Shown here one piece after another: positions 1-8,910 of a DNA stretch of 64,000 bases. Numbering within the stretch: position 1 is the first letter of the stretch; each line of letters begins with the position of its first letter. The position numbers and the translations under genes were made by a program. The DNA lies in contig NZ_WOFH01000003.1 of the NCBI RefSeq assembly GCF_009733595.1, positions 496,001-560,000 of the forward strand, written 5' to 3'. The notes beneath the pieces are model-generated. The model had not been told where the DNA came from and ran no database searches. It was given only the letters and a program-made list of their open reading frames with translations. The stretch is from Actinomadura litoris (GTDB lineage Bacteria; Actinomycetota; Actinomycetes; Streptosporangiales; Streptosporangiaceae).

Positions 1-135
1 GCGGACGGTGAACCCGAGCGCCGGGCCCTGCTCGACCGCGCGGCCGAACTCACCGCGGCCGTCGCGACGGCCTCGCCCCGACTCTTCGGGGACGCCCGTC
101 CCGGGGGACGCGACGACCGGCCGACCGAGCGTTGA
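1..135 (+). CDS. C-terminal end of an unidentified protein (partial)
   Basis: Frame 1 is open from the first base of the window to a TGA at 133-135, giving the last 44 residues of a protein that begins outside the window. The fragment is Ala/Arg-rich, with a short helix-like stretch (LLDRAAELTAAV) and a polar Arg/Asp-rich tail. Codon use has the third-position GC bias expected of a real gene here. It converges on the AraC gene, with only 31 bases between the two stops. Family not recognisable from so short a piece. Confidence 0.5.
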   Translation, partial: ADGEPERRALLDRAAELTAAVATASPRLFGDARPGGRDDRPTER

Positions 136-166
136 GGCCGCGAACGGGCCGGCCGTTTCCGGCGCG

Positions 167-922
167 TCAGATGGCGCTCGCGCTGAGAGCCTTCTGCCGG
201 ACGTCCAGCAGGGCCAGGAGCACCGGGGGATCGAGCGGCCGGCTCGGTCTCAGCCGGAGGTCGATCGCCGTGTGAACGCTCCCGGGACGAACCGACAGCG
301 GACCGTGGACGCCGATATTCGGCGGACCGTCGTCGAGGCCGGTCTCTGATTCCGCCCGCACCGCCTGGGCCAGCAGGTACCAGGTGCCCTGCGGGACGCG
401 GTCCAGGACGAAAGGGCCGGGGCGCCGCAGGAACGCGCATCGGATCGGCGACCCCTGGGCGATCGGTTCGGGGAAGACGCCGAGGAACACCGGGTCGTGC
501 ACCGCGGGCGACTGCAACCGCACACGGCCGCGGATGGTGACCGTGTGGCCGCGGGTCCGGCGCCCGTCGTCGGTGGGAATCTGCGGGGTGAAGCCGCGCA
601 ACTCGCGGTAGGCGGTGGGGGAGAGGCCGACACAGCTCTTGAACCGCGTGCTGAACGTGCCGAGGCTGGAATAGCCGATCATGGTGCTGATCTCCGTCAC
701 GGTCAGCGAGGTCGACAGCAGCAGCCGCTTGGCCTCCTGGAGCCGTACCGCGTACAGGAAGCGGGCGGGAGGGATCCCGGTGACCCGTTGGAAAAGCCGG
801 GTGAAGTGGAATTTGCTGAACATCGCGATCCGTGCCATGTCGTCGATGGTGATGCGTTCGCCGAGGTTCCGATGGATCTCATGGATGACCCGGTCAATGG
901 CTTGAACGACCTCTCGGTCCAT
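167..922 (-). CDS. AraC-family transcriptional regulator (N-terminal HTH)
   Basis: 251 residues. The two helix-turn-helix units of an AraC DNA-binding domain occupy about residues 8-108 (ITIDDMARIAMFSKFHFTRLF and the second unit ending LSPTAYRELRG). The HTH is therefore at the N-terminus, the reverse of classical AraC. The remaining ~140 residues are a beta-rich domain (VTIRGRVRLQSPAV...) that may bind a ligand. The ATG at 922 follows AAGGGG by about 9 bases. It is the last gene of a minus-strand set (oxygenase, binding lipoprotein, two ABC exporters) and starts 41 bases after the second exporter, so it probably regulates that operon. Family call is firm; the ligand is unknown. Confidence 0.85.
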   Translation of the reverse strand: MDREVVQAIDRVIHEIHRNLGERITIDDMARIAMFSKFHFTRLFQRVTGIPPARFLYAVRLQEAKRLLLSTSLTVTEISTMIGYSSLGTFSTRFKSCVGLSPTAYRELRGFTPQIPTDDGRRTRGHTVTIRGRVRLQSPAVHDPVFLGVFPEPIAQGSPIRCAFLRRPGPFVLDRVPQGTWYLLAQAVRAESETGLDDGPPNIGVHGPLSVRPGSVHTAIDLRLRPSRPLDPPVLLALLDVRQKALSASAI

Positions 923-963
923 CAGAGCAGACCCCTTAATGGTGGGCGTGATGCGATGGGTGC

Positions 964-2751
964 TCAGTTCGTGTAGGCGTTGGCCTGGATATGGAACAGC
1001 TCCGCATAGAGCCCGGACTTTTCCAGCAGGGTGGCGTGGTCACCGCTTTCGACGATCCGGCCGTCGCGCAGCACCACGATGAGGTCCGCCATCCTGATGG
1101 TGGAGAACCGGTGCGATACGAGCAGGGTGATGGCTCCCGTGGACGCGGAGGCCGTCCTGGCCCTGGCGTCGTAGCGCTCGAAGAGGCGGTGCTCTGCTTC
1201 CGGGTCCAGGGCCGCCGTCGGTTCGTCGAGGATGAGGAGCAGCGGCGCTTCGCGCATGAAGGACCGGCCGAGGGCGAGCTTCTGCCACTGGCCCCCGGAC
1301 AGTTCGGCGCCTTCGGTGTAGCTGGTTCCGAGCCGGGTGTCGAGCCCCGCCTCCAGTTGGTCGACGACGTCGGCCGCCTCGGCGCGCCGCAATGCCTTGA
1401 GAACGGAGCCGTCGTCGTCCATCCGGGAGATGTCGCCGACTCCGACCGCCTCGCGGGCCGACAGCTCGTAGCGGACGAAGTCCTGAAAGGCGGCGGATAT
1501 CCGCTCCCGCCACCGCTCGATGGGAATCCGGCGCAGGTCGGCGCCGTCGATGAGGATCCGGCCCGCGGTCGGCCGGTACAGCCCGCACAGCAGTTTGACC
1601 AGTGTGGACTTTCCCGCGCCGTTCTCACCGACGACGGCCACGACGGAACCCGCGGGCAGGGTCAGGGAAATATCGTGCAGGGCCTCGGCTTCGCCACCGG
1701 GATAGGCGAAGCCGACACCCTGCAATTCGATTCCGCTCCGGAGCCGTTCCGGAGCATGCGCTTCCGCCGGCACGTCACCGTCGCCGGCGACGAGGGCGTG
1801 CGCCGACTCCAGGCGGCGCAGTGTGTTGGACGTCCGCAGCAGTTCGCCCAGGAGGACCACCGTCGAGGCGACCTGCTGGTTGACCTGGGTCGCGAGGGCG
1901 ATGACGAGGACGACGTCGCCCACGCTGTGCCGGCCGGAGATCGCCTCCCGGATGACCAGGATCACCGCGCCGATATAGGCGGTGCCGAAGACCAGTTGCC
2001 CCGCCGCCCGCACCAGTGCGGCGCGTGTGCCCGCGCGCCACAGGTCGCGGCTGGCCGACTCCCAGAGCGCGGTGTGGCGGCGGCGCAGTTGCTCGTCGAG
2101 GCCGAACACCCGTATCTCGCCGGCCGCCCGAGCGGAGGTCGAGAACCGGAACAGGTTGCGCGCGGTGCGCTTGCGCTCCGCGGTCGCCTCCCGCGCCCTT
2201 TCCATGATCGTCTCCGCCCGCCGTCCGGCGAGCAGGGGCGGCACCGCCACGATCGGCAGGAGCAGGAGGACCGGATCCACGCGGGCCAGCAGAACGCCGG
2301 TGAAACCGATCGCCAGGACGAGGCCGAAGCCGGTGAAAAGCGCCTCCATGGCATCGGGGAACCGTCTGCTCTCCGGTTCCAGAATGGTCAGCTCGTCCGC
2401 GAAGTCGGACCGCTCGTGGTGCTCGATCCCGCTTGAGCCGTTGGACAGCGTCATGAGCCGTTCGACGAAGGACTGCTCGGCTAGCTCGGCCAGTTCGAAA
2501 TAGGCCACGTGGGCGAAATTGCCGAGCGACAGGGTCGCGACGGCGAAACCGGCGGCCCACAGGCCGTACGCGGTGGCGGCGGCCGGGTCCGCCGAGACGA
2601 CCGCGTCCGTCATCAGCCCGAGGGACGCCGCGAGCAGCGGCTCGGCCGCGGTGCCCGCCACCATGAGGATGACGGCCGTCAGCGTCTTGCGGCGGCTGAC
2701 CCGCCAGGCGGTCGCGGTGAGCCTCCCGATGCCCGACACGGTGGCCTTCAC
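964..2751 (-). CDS. ABC exporter half-transporter (permease fused to ATPase), second of a pair
   Basis: 595 residues from the GTG at 2751, which overlaps the stop of the upstream ABC gene (GTGA, 2748-2751). The frame stays open much further upstream, but that stretch is antisense-like Arg-rich sequence over the neighbour's ATPase and is not coding. The N-terminal half has about six membrane segments; the C-terminal half is a complete ATPase with Walker A (GENGAGKST, near residue 374), signature LSGGQ, Walker B (LLILDEPTAALD) and the H-loop His in VSHRFST. Type I exporter architecture. With the overlapping partner it very likely forms a heterodimer. The exported substrate cannot be read from the sequence. 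Confidence 0.85.
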   Translation of the reverse strand: MKATVSGIGRLTATAWRVSRRKTLTAVILMVAGTAAEPLLAASLGLMTDAVVSADPAAATAYGLWAAGFAVATLSLGNFAHVAYFELAELAEQSFVERLMTLSNGSSGIEHHERSDFADELTILEPESRRFPDAMEALFTGFGLVLAIGFTGVLLARVDPVLLLLPIVAVPPLLAGRRAETIMERAREATAERKRTARNLFRFSTSARAAGEIRVFGLDEQLRRRHTALWESASRDLWRAGTRAALVRAAGQLVFGTAYIGAVILVIREAISGRHSVGDVVLVIALATQVNQQVASTVVLLGELLRTSNTLRRLESAHALVAGDGDVPAEAHAPERLRSGIELQGVGFAYPGGEAEALHDISLTLPAGSVVAVVGENGAGKSTLVKLLCGLYRPTAGRILIDGADLRRIPIERWRERISAAFQDFVRYELSAREAVGVGDISRMDDDGSVLKALRRAEAADVVDQLEAGLDTRLGTSYTEGAELSGGQWQKLALGRSFMREAPLLLILDEPTAALDPEAEHRLFERYDARARTASASTGAITLLVSHRFSTIRMADLIVVLRDGRIVESGDHATLLEKSGLYAELFHIQANAYTN

Positions 2752-4709
2752 GGCCGCACCCCCAGCGGCTCGTCGCCCTCCGCCCGTCCGCCGGTGTCGG
2801 CGAAGCGTGCGGCCTGGAGGTCGAACATCGTCGCGTACCGTCCGCCGGCGGCCATGAGCTGGTCGTGGGTGCCCTGCTCGCCGACCCGGCCGTCCTCCAG
2901 CACCACGATCAGGTCGGCCTGCCGGACGGTGGAGAAGCGGTGCGAGATCAGCAGCGTCGTCGCGCCGCGCGCCAGCCGCGCGAACTCCGCGAAGAAGCCC
3001 GCTTCCGCGCGGACGTCGAGGCTGGCGGTCGGCTCGTCCAGGACGAGCAGCGACGCCCCGTGCCGATGGGCGAACAGGGCCCGCGCCAGTGCGACGCGCT
3101 GCCATTGACCACCGGAAAGGTCCACCCCGCCCGCGAGGTGGCGGCTCAGCGGGGTGTCGATCCCGCGCGGCAGCGCCTCAAGGGTGTCGAGGAGGCCGAC
3201 GTCCGCGAGGGCGGCGCGGACCCCGGCGCGATCGCCTTCGTAGGCGACGGCGCCGAACGCGACGTTCTCGGCGGCGGACATCTCGTGGCGCGCGAAGTCC
3301 TGGAAGATCACGGCGAGTCCGGCCCGCCAGGCGCGCACGGGGCGGCCGCGGATGTCGGCGCCCCCGGACCGGATGGTGCCGGACGTCGGTTCGTACAATC
3401 TGGCCAGCAGTTTCACGAGCGTGCTCTTTCCCGCCCCGTTCACGCCGACCAGCGCGGTGCAGCGGCCTGCCGGAATGGTGAGGTCGAGGCCGTCCAGCAC
3501 CTTGTGCCGCTCACCGGGATAGGTGAAGCCCACGTTCTCGAACCGGATCGGCGCGGACTCTCGTCGTGCCGCGCCGCCGAGCCGCGCGGGGGGCGCCATG
3601 TCCGCTTCCCTGGCCGCGTCGATATGCCGCAGGAATCGCTGGACGGAGTAGTAGGCGTGCATCCCGACCGCGGTCGGGAAGTCGGACTCCGGATATCCCT
3701 GGCCCAAGGACAGGGCGCCGAGCGCGGCAGTGATCACCATGACGAAACCGGTCAGCGTCAGCGCGGAACGGTCGCCCGCCGCCTCCGAGCCCAGCACGGC
3801 GAAGGCCAGCAGGCTCGCGGCCAGCCCGCACCCGGTGAACACCACGAACGGCCAGAGGAAGATGCGGCGGCGCGCATTCCACAGGGGCGCCAGCCAGTCG
3901 CGGTAGGACCTGCTCCAGTAGCCGCGCAGCCAGCCGATCAACCCGAACACCCGGATCTCCTTGGCCGCGGCGGGATCGATGGCGAGGGCCCTCAGGTAGT
4001 CGTTCTTCAGCTCCGCGTCATCGAGCGCGAAACGGGCTTCCGCGTATTTGCGCAGACCGCCGCGCACCCCGTACCGGAACAAAAGAACGGCGACCAGGAG
4101 CCCCAGCGCGGCCGGATAGGAGAAGACCGCGCCGACGACCGCGAGATGGCCGGCCAGCTGGGTGTACCGGGCGATCAGGGCGAGCTGGCCCGCGCAGGCC
4201 TGCCCCGGGCTCTGCACCCACGTCTCAAGCTCCCGGGCGGCGGTCCGCAACTCGGCGACCACCTGGGGATCGTGCAGCGCTCCGATGCCCACCGTCCCCA
4301 TCGCCGCGGCCATGACGTCATCGATCAACCGGCCGTCGACGCGCCGTGCGACCAGTTCGCCGACCGATTCCCGCACGGGCAGGAGCACCTGCTGGCCCGT
4401 GAAGGACAGGGCCGCCACGGTGAAGGCATCGAGCAGCCTGTCCCAGGCGGCGGAGCCCACGCCTTCGCCGACGGCCGCCGGAACCCTGCCGACGGTGACC
4501 GCGGACGCGACCACGAACACCACCGGCAGCACGCCCAGCAGGAGGTTCACCAGGACGGTGACGGTGATCAGCGGACCGCCCGCCCGGCGCGCCAACCGGG
4601 TGATGTGCCACCTTTCGCGGACGAGGCGGATCGCCGTGCTCATCGCCTTCACGCCGCCGATGGACCGGCGGATTCCACCGGGGTTCCGAGGCTCGTGTTC
4701 CTGCGTCAT
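2748..4709 (-). CDS. ABC exporter half-transporter (permease fused to ATPase), first of a pair
   Basis: 653 residues. I chose the ATG at 4709 because GGAGG lies 8 bases upstream; an in-frame ATG at 4739 has no ribosome site. After a ~45-residue polar N-terminus come about six membrane segments, then an ATPase with Walker A (GVNGAGKST, near residue 420), LSGGQ, Walker B (LLVLDEPTASLD) and H-loop ISHRFST. All nucleotide-binding motifs look intact, so this half-site is not degenerate. It overlaps the next ABC gene by 4 bases and starts 51 bases after the solute-binding lipoprotein gene. Paired exporters like these are common for peptides or small natural products; that is inference here. Confidence 0.85.
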   Translation of the reverse strand: MTQEHEPRNPGGIRRSIGGVKAMSTAIRLVRERWHITRLARRAGGPLITVTVLVNLLLGVLPVVFVVASAVTVGRVPAAVGEGVGSAAWDRLLDAFTVAALSFTGQQVLLPVRESVGELVARRVDGRLIDDVMAAAMGTVGIGALHDPQVVAELRTAARELETWVQSPGQACAGQLALIARYTQLAGHLAVVGAVFSYPAALGLLVAVLLFRYGVRGGLRKYAEARFALDDAELKNDYLRALAIDPAAAKEIRVFGLIGWLRGYWSRSYRDWLAPLWNARRRIFLWPFVVFTGCGLAASLLAFAVLGSEAAGDRSALTLTGFVMVITAALGALSLGQGYPESDFPTAVGMHAYYSVQRFLRHIDAAREADMAPPARLGGAARRESAPIRFENVGFTYPGERHKVLDGLDLTIPAGRCTALVGVNGAGKSTLVKLLARLYEPTSGTIRSGGADIRGRPVRAWRAGLAVIFQDFARHEMSAAENVAFGAVAYEGDRAGVRAALADVGLLDTLEALPRGIDTPLSRHLAGGVDLSGGQWQRVALARALFAHRHGASLLVLDEPTASLDVRAEAGFFAEFARLARGATTLLISHRFSTVRQADLIVVLEDGRVGEQGTHDQLMAAGGRYATMFDLQAARFADTGGRAEGDEPLGVRP

Positions 4710-4760
4710 GTCCGTGACCTCCAGACGGGGCGGCGCCATGGCCGAACCGCGAGCGGCGTC

Positions 4761-6080
4761 TCATCTCCTCGCGGTGAGAAAGGCGGCATAGTTCTTCTGC
4801 ACCTCGGCCATTCCGTCCCGAGGGCCGGTGCGGCCCGCCACAAGCCCGAGGAGGGCGTTGCCGAGCACGTCGGGGAAGGTCGGTGTCGCGTTGTCGATGT
4901 AGGGCGTCAGCCCGTCGGTCCGGCTGAGCGTGTCCCACGCGGCGAACACGTCCTTGAGGACCGCCGTTCGGGGCCGCCCGCTCCGCGGCCTCAGCGCGGG
5001 CAGGAGCCCGGCCTCGGTGACCACGTCCATCGCCTGCGGCGAGCTGATGAAGTCGAGGTAGGCCGCCGCCACGTCGGGATGCTCGGACTCGGCGGTCACC
5101 GCGAACGGCAGGCTCTCCCCGCCCATGGTGGTCGGCGCCCCGCCCGCCCGCGCCGGCGGCGGCAGCACGAAGCCCACATCGCCGCCCATGTGCTCGCCCA
5201 AGCCGGAGGCGAACCATGTGCCGCCGATAAGGAAAACGCCCTCGCCCGCGGCGAAGGCGTCGTCGTCGTAGGCGAGCTTTCCGGGATGTGCGACCAGGTA
5301 GCCCCGCCTGACCCATTCCTGCAAGGTCCGCGCCGCGCGGAGGTTCGCCGCGTCGGTCCACGAACCGCCGCGGCCGAAGAAGAGGTCGCGCACCGCGCGC
5401 TTGCCCGCGACCTGGTCCTGGATGACACCGAAGCTGTGCGTCACCGGGATCGGCTGCCGGTTCCCCAGCGAGATGGGAACTTCGCCGTGGTCTTTGGCGA
5501 TGGCGAGCGCCCTCTCGAACCCGGCCCAGGAGGAAGGCGGCCGCAGTCCCAGCCTGGCGAGCTTCTTTCTGTTGTAGAAGATGCCGACGATCTCGCCGTT
5601 GAGGGAAACGCCGTAGAGGCTGCCGCTGCCGACCGTCCTGCCGTCCGGGGTGACGCTGTTGATGTCCAGGAGCCCCTTCGGATAGCGCTTGCTCCAGCCG
5701 TAGATATGGTCGTAGGAGTCCAGGGGCCGAAGCCGTTTGGCCGCCACCAGCCGGGCCATATCGGCATGTCCCTGGTTCACCTGGACGACGTCAGGCGGGC
5801 TGTCACTCACACGCGCCGTGTGCAGCGCCTTCCGGAGATCCTCAAGGGATCGCTTCACCCGCCGGATTCGCACGTTCGGGTACTTCCGGTGAAAAGCCTC
5901 GTTGAGCTTCTCCATCTGCACGTCCTGGCCGCCGACGAGCTCCTGGTCCCACACGGTGAGTGTGACTTCGCCCGAATCGCCTATCCGCGACTCCGCCTCG
6001 GGGCCTGAATCCGTGGTGCAGGCGGTGAGAAGAAGGGCGGCCGCTACCGCGGCGACGGGCCTCAACACAGCAGAATTCAT
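4761..6080 (-). CDS. Extracellular solute-binding lipoprotein (family 1, sugar-type)
   Basis: 439 residues. The N-terminus is a lipoprotein signal peptide ending in a lipobox (LLLTAC, Cys about residue 21), so the mature protein should be lipid-anchored outside the membrane. The body follows the family 1 binding-protein pattern: VTLTVWDQE strand, PDVVQVNQG, a NGEIVGIFYNRKKL segment, and the late domain with AAAYLDFISSPQAM. The ATG at 6080 has GGAGG 8 bases upstream; a GTG three bases earlier is possible. Such proteins normally feed an importer, but the next two genes are exporter-type ABC proteins and no MalF/MalG-like permease is present. Either it serves permeases elsewhere or has a non-transport role. 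Confidence 0.8.
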   Translation of the reverse strand: MNSAVLRPVAAVAAALLLTACTTDSGPEAESRIGDSGEVTLTVWDQELVGGQDVQMEKLNEAFHRKYPNVRIRRVKRSLEDLRKALHTARVSDSPPDVVQVNQGHADMARLVAAKRLRPLDSYDHIYGWSKRYPKGLLDINSVTPDGRTVGSGSLYGVSLNGEIVGIFYNRKKLARLGLRPPSSWAGFERALAIAKDHGEVPISLGNRQPIPVTHSFGVIQDQVAGKRAVRDLFFGRGGSWTDAANLRAARTLQEWVRRGYLVAHPGKLAYDDDAFAAGEGVFLIGGTWFASGLGEHMGGDVGFVLPPPARAGGAPTTMGGESLPFAVTAESEHPDVAAAYLDFISSPQAMDVVTEAGLLPALRPRSGRPRTAVLKDVFAAWDTLSRTDGLTPYIDNATPTFPDVLGNALLGLVAGRTGPRDGMAEVQKNYAAFLTARR

Positions 6081-6113
6081 CACTGGGTCCTCCTTGATTC
6101 GACCGCGGCGCCG

Positions 6114-6953
6114 CTACATCACCGTCGTGCGGTAGAGCAGCCGATGGTGCCGTTTGCTGTCGCAGGGAGTGCGCGTGTGCATGGTCGCGTCGTTGTCCCA
6201 GATGACGAGGTCGCCGACACTCCAGCGGTGCCGGTAGAGGTATTTCTCCTTGGTGGCGTGCGCGTGCAGCGCATCCAGCAGAGCCGAACCCTCCTTCCGG
6301 CCGAGCCCCACGACGCCGCTGATGATCATGCTGCCCAGCAGCAGCGAGCGCCTGCCGGTGACCGGGTGGACGCGGACCAGTGGCTGCTCCATGTCCGGAG
6401 CCCGGTCCTTCTCCTCCTGGGTGAGCGGCTTCTTGTGCGGATTGGTCTGCAACTCCTGCTCGACGAGGTGGTTCATGGAATGCACCGCACGCAGATTCTT
6501 GATGCGGTCCTTCGTTTCCTCCGGCAGGTCGTCATAGGCGGTCGTCACGTCCGCGAAGATCGTGTCGCCGCCCTCCGCGGGGGCGATGGCCGAGTACAGC
6601 AGTGACGCCCGACTCATGACCTCCTTCCAGGAATAGTCGGTATGCCATTCCTCCTGGTCGTCTCCGTCGTAGAGCCCGATGGGCTCCCCGTCCTCGAAGA
6701 TGTTGCTTATCTTGAGGACCTCCGGATACTCGGGCACGACATACCGCTTTACCGGGTAGACGTCGAGCGGCCCGAACAGCCTGCTGAAGCGGACATGGGC
6801 GGCGTGGTCGAGATTCTGCCCTGGGAGTACGAGCACGCGGTGGCGGACGAGATCCGCCTTGAGTTGAGCTGCGACCCTCTGGTCGATCGGCTGCCTGACA
6901 TCAAGTTGGATTCGGGCCGCGAATGGCGGCTTGATCTCCTCGATGTGATACAT
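6114..6953 (-). CDS. TauD/TfdA-family Fe(II)/2-oxoglutarate-dependent oxygenase
   Basis: 279 residues from the third of three consecutive ATGs (6953), chosen because AGGGG lies 7 bases upstream of it. The iron ligands are visible: HxD in EEWHTDYSW (H104, D106) and the distal His in NDATMHTRTP (H259), with R271 in HHRLLYRTTV placed to bind the 2-oxoglutarate carboxylate. Other family signatures are VLVLPGQNL and RLFGPLDVYP near the N-terminus and EGGDTIFADVTTAYDDLP. Members hydroxylate or desulfonate diverse small molecules; the substrate here is unknown. First gene of the operon that continues with the binding lipoprotein, two exporters and an AraC regulator, so a tailoring or detoxification role is plausible. 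Confidence 0.85.
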   Translation of the reverse strand: MYHIEEIKPPFAARIQLDVRQPIDQRVAAQLKADLVRHRVLVLPGQNLDHAAHVRFSRLFGPLDVYPVKRYVVPEYPEVLKISNIFEDGEPIGLYDGDDQEEWHTDYSWKEVMSRASLLYSAIAPAEGGDTIFADVTTAYDDLPEETKDRIKNLRAVHSMNHLVEQELQTNPHKKPLTQEEKDRAPDMEQPLVRVHPVTGRRSLLLGSMIISGVVGLGRKEGSALLDALHAHATKEKYLYRHRWSVGDLVIWDNDATMHTRTPCDSKRHHRLLYRTTVM

Positions 6954-7673
6954 CATCATGCCCCTGCTTCAATATCGGTACGGAAGTGTTCGGCAGGTGG
7001 TTTATGGCGGGTCAACGAGAATAATCAGCGCTTCTCGGCTGGTGTTCGGAGCATCACTGCGGGTCATGCTAGATCACGGCTCGCAAGTATGTAATGAGTC
7101 GTTAGATGATCGAGCAATATGGAAGAAAAAGCGTTTGTGGGCGCCCGCTGATCAGGGCCGCCTTAAAGTACGATGAGCCCGCCCAAGCGAAGTGCAGAAT
7201 GGCATTTGAACAGGCTTGATGCTCGCCGCAAGCGGCATTAGAGGGTGGCCCGTGCGCCACGGGGTCGGGAGCCCGAAACGCCTATCGCCCTAGCCAGAGA
7301 GGCATACCCCCCCAATACGGGGCCCTTTGCACCCCTGCCTGGCCGGGCACCCTGACCGACCATGGCGGGACGCCGCCCGACAGGGCAGCCACCGCGGCCC
7401 TGCCATGGTGCCCGGCGTCGACAGCGGAGCGCCCAGGCGCCCGGCCCAGGAACCACGTACATACAACAAACCCCGGCGACCGGCGCTGGGCCAGGTCAGC
7501 CAGGGTTCTACCGCCAGAGAATGTGCCCGCCGCGGCGGGTTCTCGGGCTGAGTTTGATTTGGTTATGCGCCCCTACTGCCGAGTGAGGCCCCGGGACGAG
7601 AACACTCCCAGGCGCCAGGTTCGCCGCCGGAGCGGGAGCCGTGTCCGCGGCTCCCGCGACGGTCGTTTACGGA
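6954..7673. other. Intergenic region without a convincing gene
   Basis: About 720 bases between the oxygenase start and the stop of the next membrane protein. The first ~250 bases are clearly lower in GC than the surroundings and presumably hold the operon promoter. Short open frames here (for example 7238-7462 minus and 7327-7551 plus) are Pro/Arg/Gly-rich with no family signature. The main structure seen is the imperfect inverted repeat at 7342-7416, listed separately. Confidence 0.6.
7342..7416. repeat. Long imperfect inverted repeat
   Basis: GCCGGGCACC at 7342-7351 is the exact reverse complement of GGTGCCCGGC at 7407-7416. Inside it CCATGGC (left) matches GCCATGG (right) after an 8-base offset, and AGGGC pairs with CCCTG-type sequence nearer the loop. 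The whole could fold as a ~75-nt hairpin with a bulge. It could be a terminator, the end of a lost mobile element or a structured RNA; the sequence alone does not decide. Confidence 0.4.
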
Positions 7674-8609
7674 TCAGACCCAGGGGGCGAGGGGGTACCA
7701 GTAGTCCTCGAAGATGGACGGGAGGCGGACGTCCCAGTAGAGGAGGAGGAAGACGCCCGCGGCGATGAAGCCGACGGTGGTGATGGCGGCGGCCCGGTGG
7801 GGTGAGGCGGCCAGCCACAGGCCGACGCGGCCGCCGGTGAGCAGGGCGATCGCGATGAGGAGGATCGCCATGATGGCGATGTTGCCGAGTGATTGCAGGG
7901 TGAACGCGGCCGCGCCGTACAGCGGGTTGTGGCTGTCGGCGGCGTCCTGGAAAAGCTGCCGGAACAGGGGGAAGGGCCGCCCGATCAGGAACCCTCCGAT
8001 GAGGACGCCCATGACGACCAGCCGCGCACCGGGGCGGCGTGCCTCCAGCGGCGCCAGCGGATCTTTGATCACCCCGGCCGAGGCGAGGCCGAGCACGATC
8101 ATGATCAGCCCGATCACGCCGTAGACGATCATCGCCTGGACCAGGCGCGGCGGGATCCCGTCGCCGGTGGCCGTCTTGAACTGGGGCATGCCGGTGCCGA
8201 CGACTCCGACGAGGGCGCCGTAGAGCGCGGAGACCGGGATCATTCCGGCCGCGAGCAGGCCGAGTGGTCGGATCGTTCCACGGACCCGGTCGCCTTTCGT
8301 CGCCCCGCCTCCGGCCATGGTCGGGGTGAGGGCGCTGAAGGCGGCGATGTTGCAGGCGGTGAAGGTGCCCGCCACCCCGGAGACCAGGGCGAACAGGACT
8401 CCGGCGGCCATCCCGGTGATGGGTGTGGCCTTGGCGTCGTGGCCGAGCAGGGTGTTGGCGACGTTGTCGCCGATGGTCTGGTCCACGAACTCCGCCGACC
8501 AGATGACGGTCAGCGCGAACCCGATCAACGCGCCGACCGCGATGAGCAGGATCCGCCGCTGCGGAGCCGCTGCCCGTGTCACGGGCGGGTTGTTCGCGAG
8601 TTGGGTCAT
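7674..8609 (-). CDS. Multi-pass membrane protein, possibly DsbD/CcdA-like
   Basis: 311 residues, ATG at 8609. About seven hydrophobic segments: residues 20-37, 67-95, 117-140, 160-182, 196-212, 243-262 and 273-292. The segment GTFTACNIAAFSAL, a small-residue-rich helix with one Cys followed by TPTM, recalls the Cys/Pro-bearing helices of the CcdA/DsbD/LysE superfamily, which move electrons or solutes across the membrane. Only that Cys is present, so a classical two-Cys thiol carrier is doubtful. It stands alone, reading away from the tRNA fragment at 8771, and lies just outside the probable island. Membrane location is firm, family placement tentative. Confidence 0.7.
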   Translation of the reverse strand: MTQLANNPPVTRAAAPQRRILLIAVGALIGFALTVIWSAEFVDQTIGDNVANTLLGHDAKATPITGMAAGVLFALVSGVAGTFTACNIAAFSALTPTMAGGGATKGDRVRGTIRPLGLLAAGMIPVSALYGALVGVVGTGMPQFKTATGDGIPPRLVQAMIVYGVIGLIMIVLGLASAGVIKDPLAPLEARRPGARLVVMGVLIGGFLIGRPFPLFRQLFQDAADSHNPLYGAAAFTLQSLGNIAIMAILLIAIALLTGGRVGLWLAASPHRAAAITTVGFIAAGVFLLLYWDVRLPSIFEDYWYPLAPWV

Positions 8610-8770
8610 GCCATGACTCCTGACCTCGAACGATCTTTACCGCCGTCAGGCTGACACCCCCGCCCACCCTGACCTTTCTCCCAGAATGCGATCTCCCCCG
8701 CCGCCAGGGGAAGCGCACTCCAGAAGATGCGGCCGAGAACGGCCACCACCGAACAACTGCCACCCAGTGG

Positions 8771-8810
8771 AGCCCCTTGCGGGATTCGAACCCGCGCACA
8801 CGGCTCCAGA
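8771..8810 (-). other. 3'-half tRNA-Arg fragment, candidate attachment-site copy
   Basis: Read on the minus strand this is the anticodon-loop-to-3'-end part of a tRNA-Arg: the 3' anticodon stem, a T-arm with the TTCGAAT loop and an acceptor strand AAGGGGC. It matches the intact tRNA-Arg(CCG) at 24961-25000 at 35 of 40 positions and in the same orientation. No 5' half lies upstream (8811 onward is unrelated), so it is not a functional tRNA. A direct repeat of a tRNA 3' end is the usual footprint of integration by a tyrosine recombinase, and a recombinase remnant begins 100 bases away. Confidence 0.7.
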
Positions 8811-8910
8811 GATCAGTACGGAAAAGGCCCTCGACATGGGCGACTTTCATCGCCTGTCGCGCTCCGGACGCCTACGGAACAGCACGCCGCTGAGAGGGCC
8901 TCTGGCGTGA

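Noticed and set aside
2865..6008. A 1047-codon plus-strand frame opposite the ABC and binding-protein genes
   Set aside because: It is a shadow of three genes with clear family motifs and ribosome sites; composition is low-complexity.
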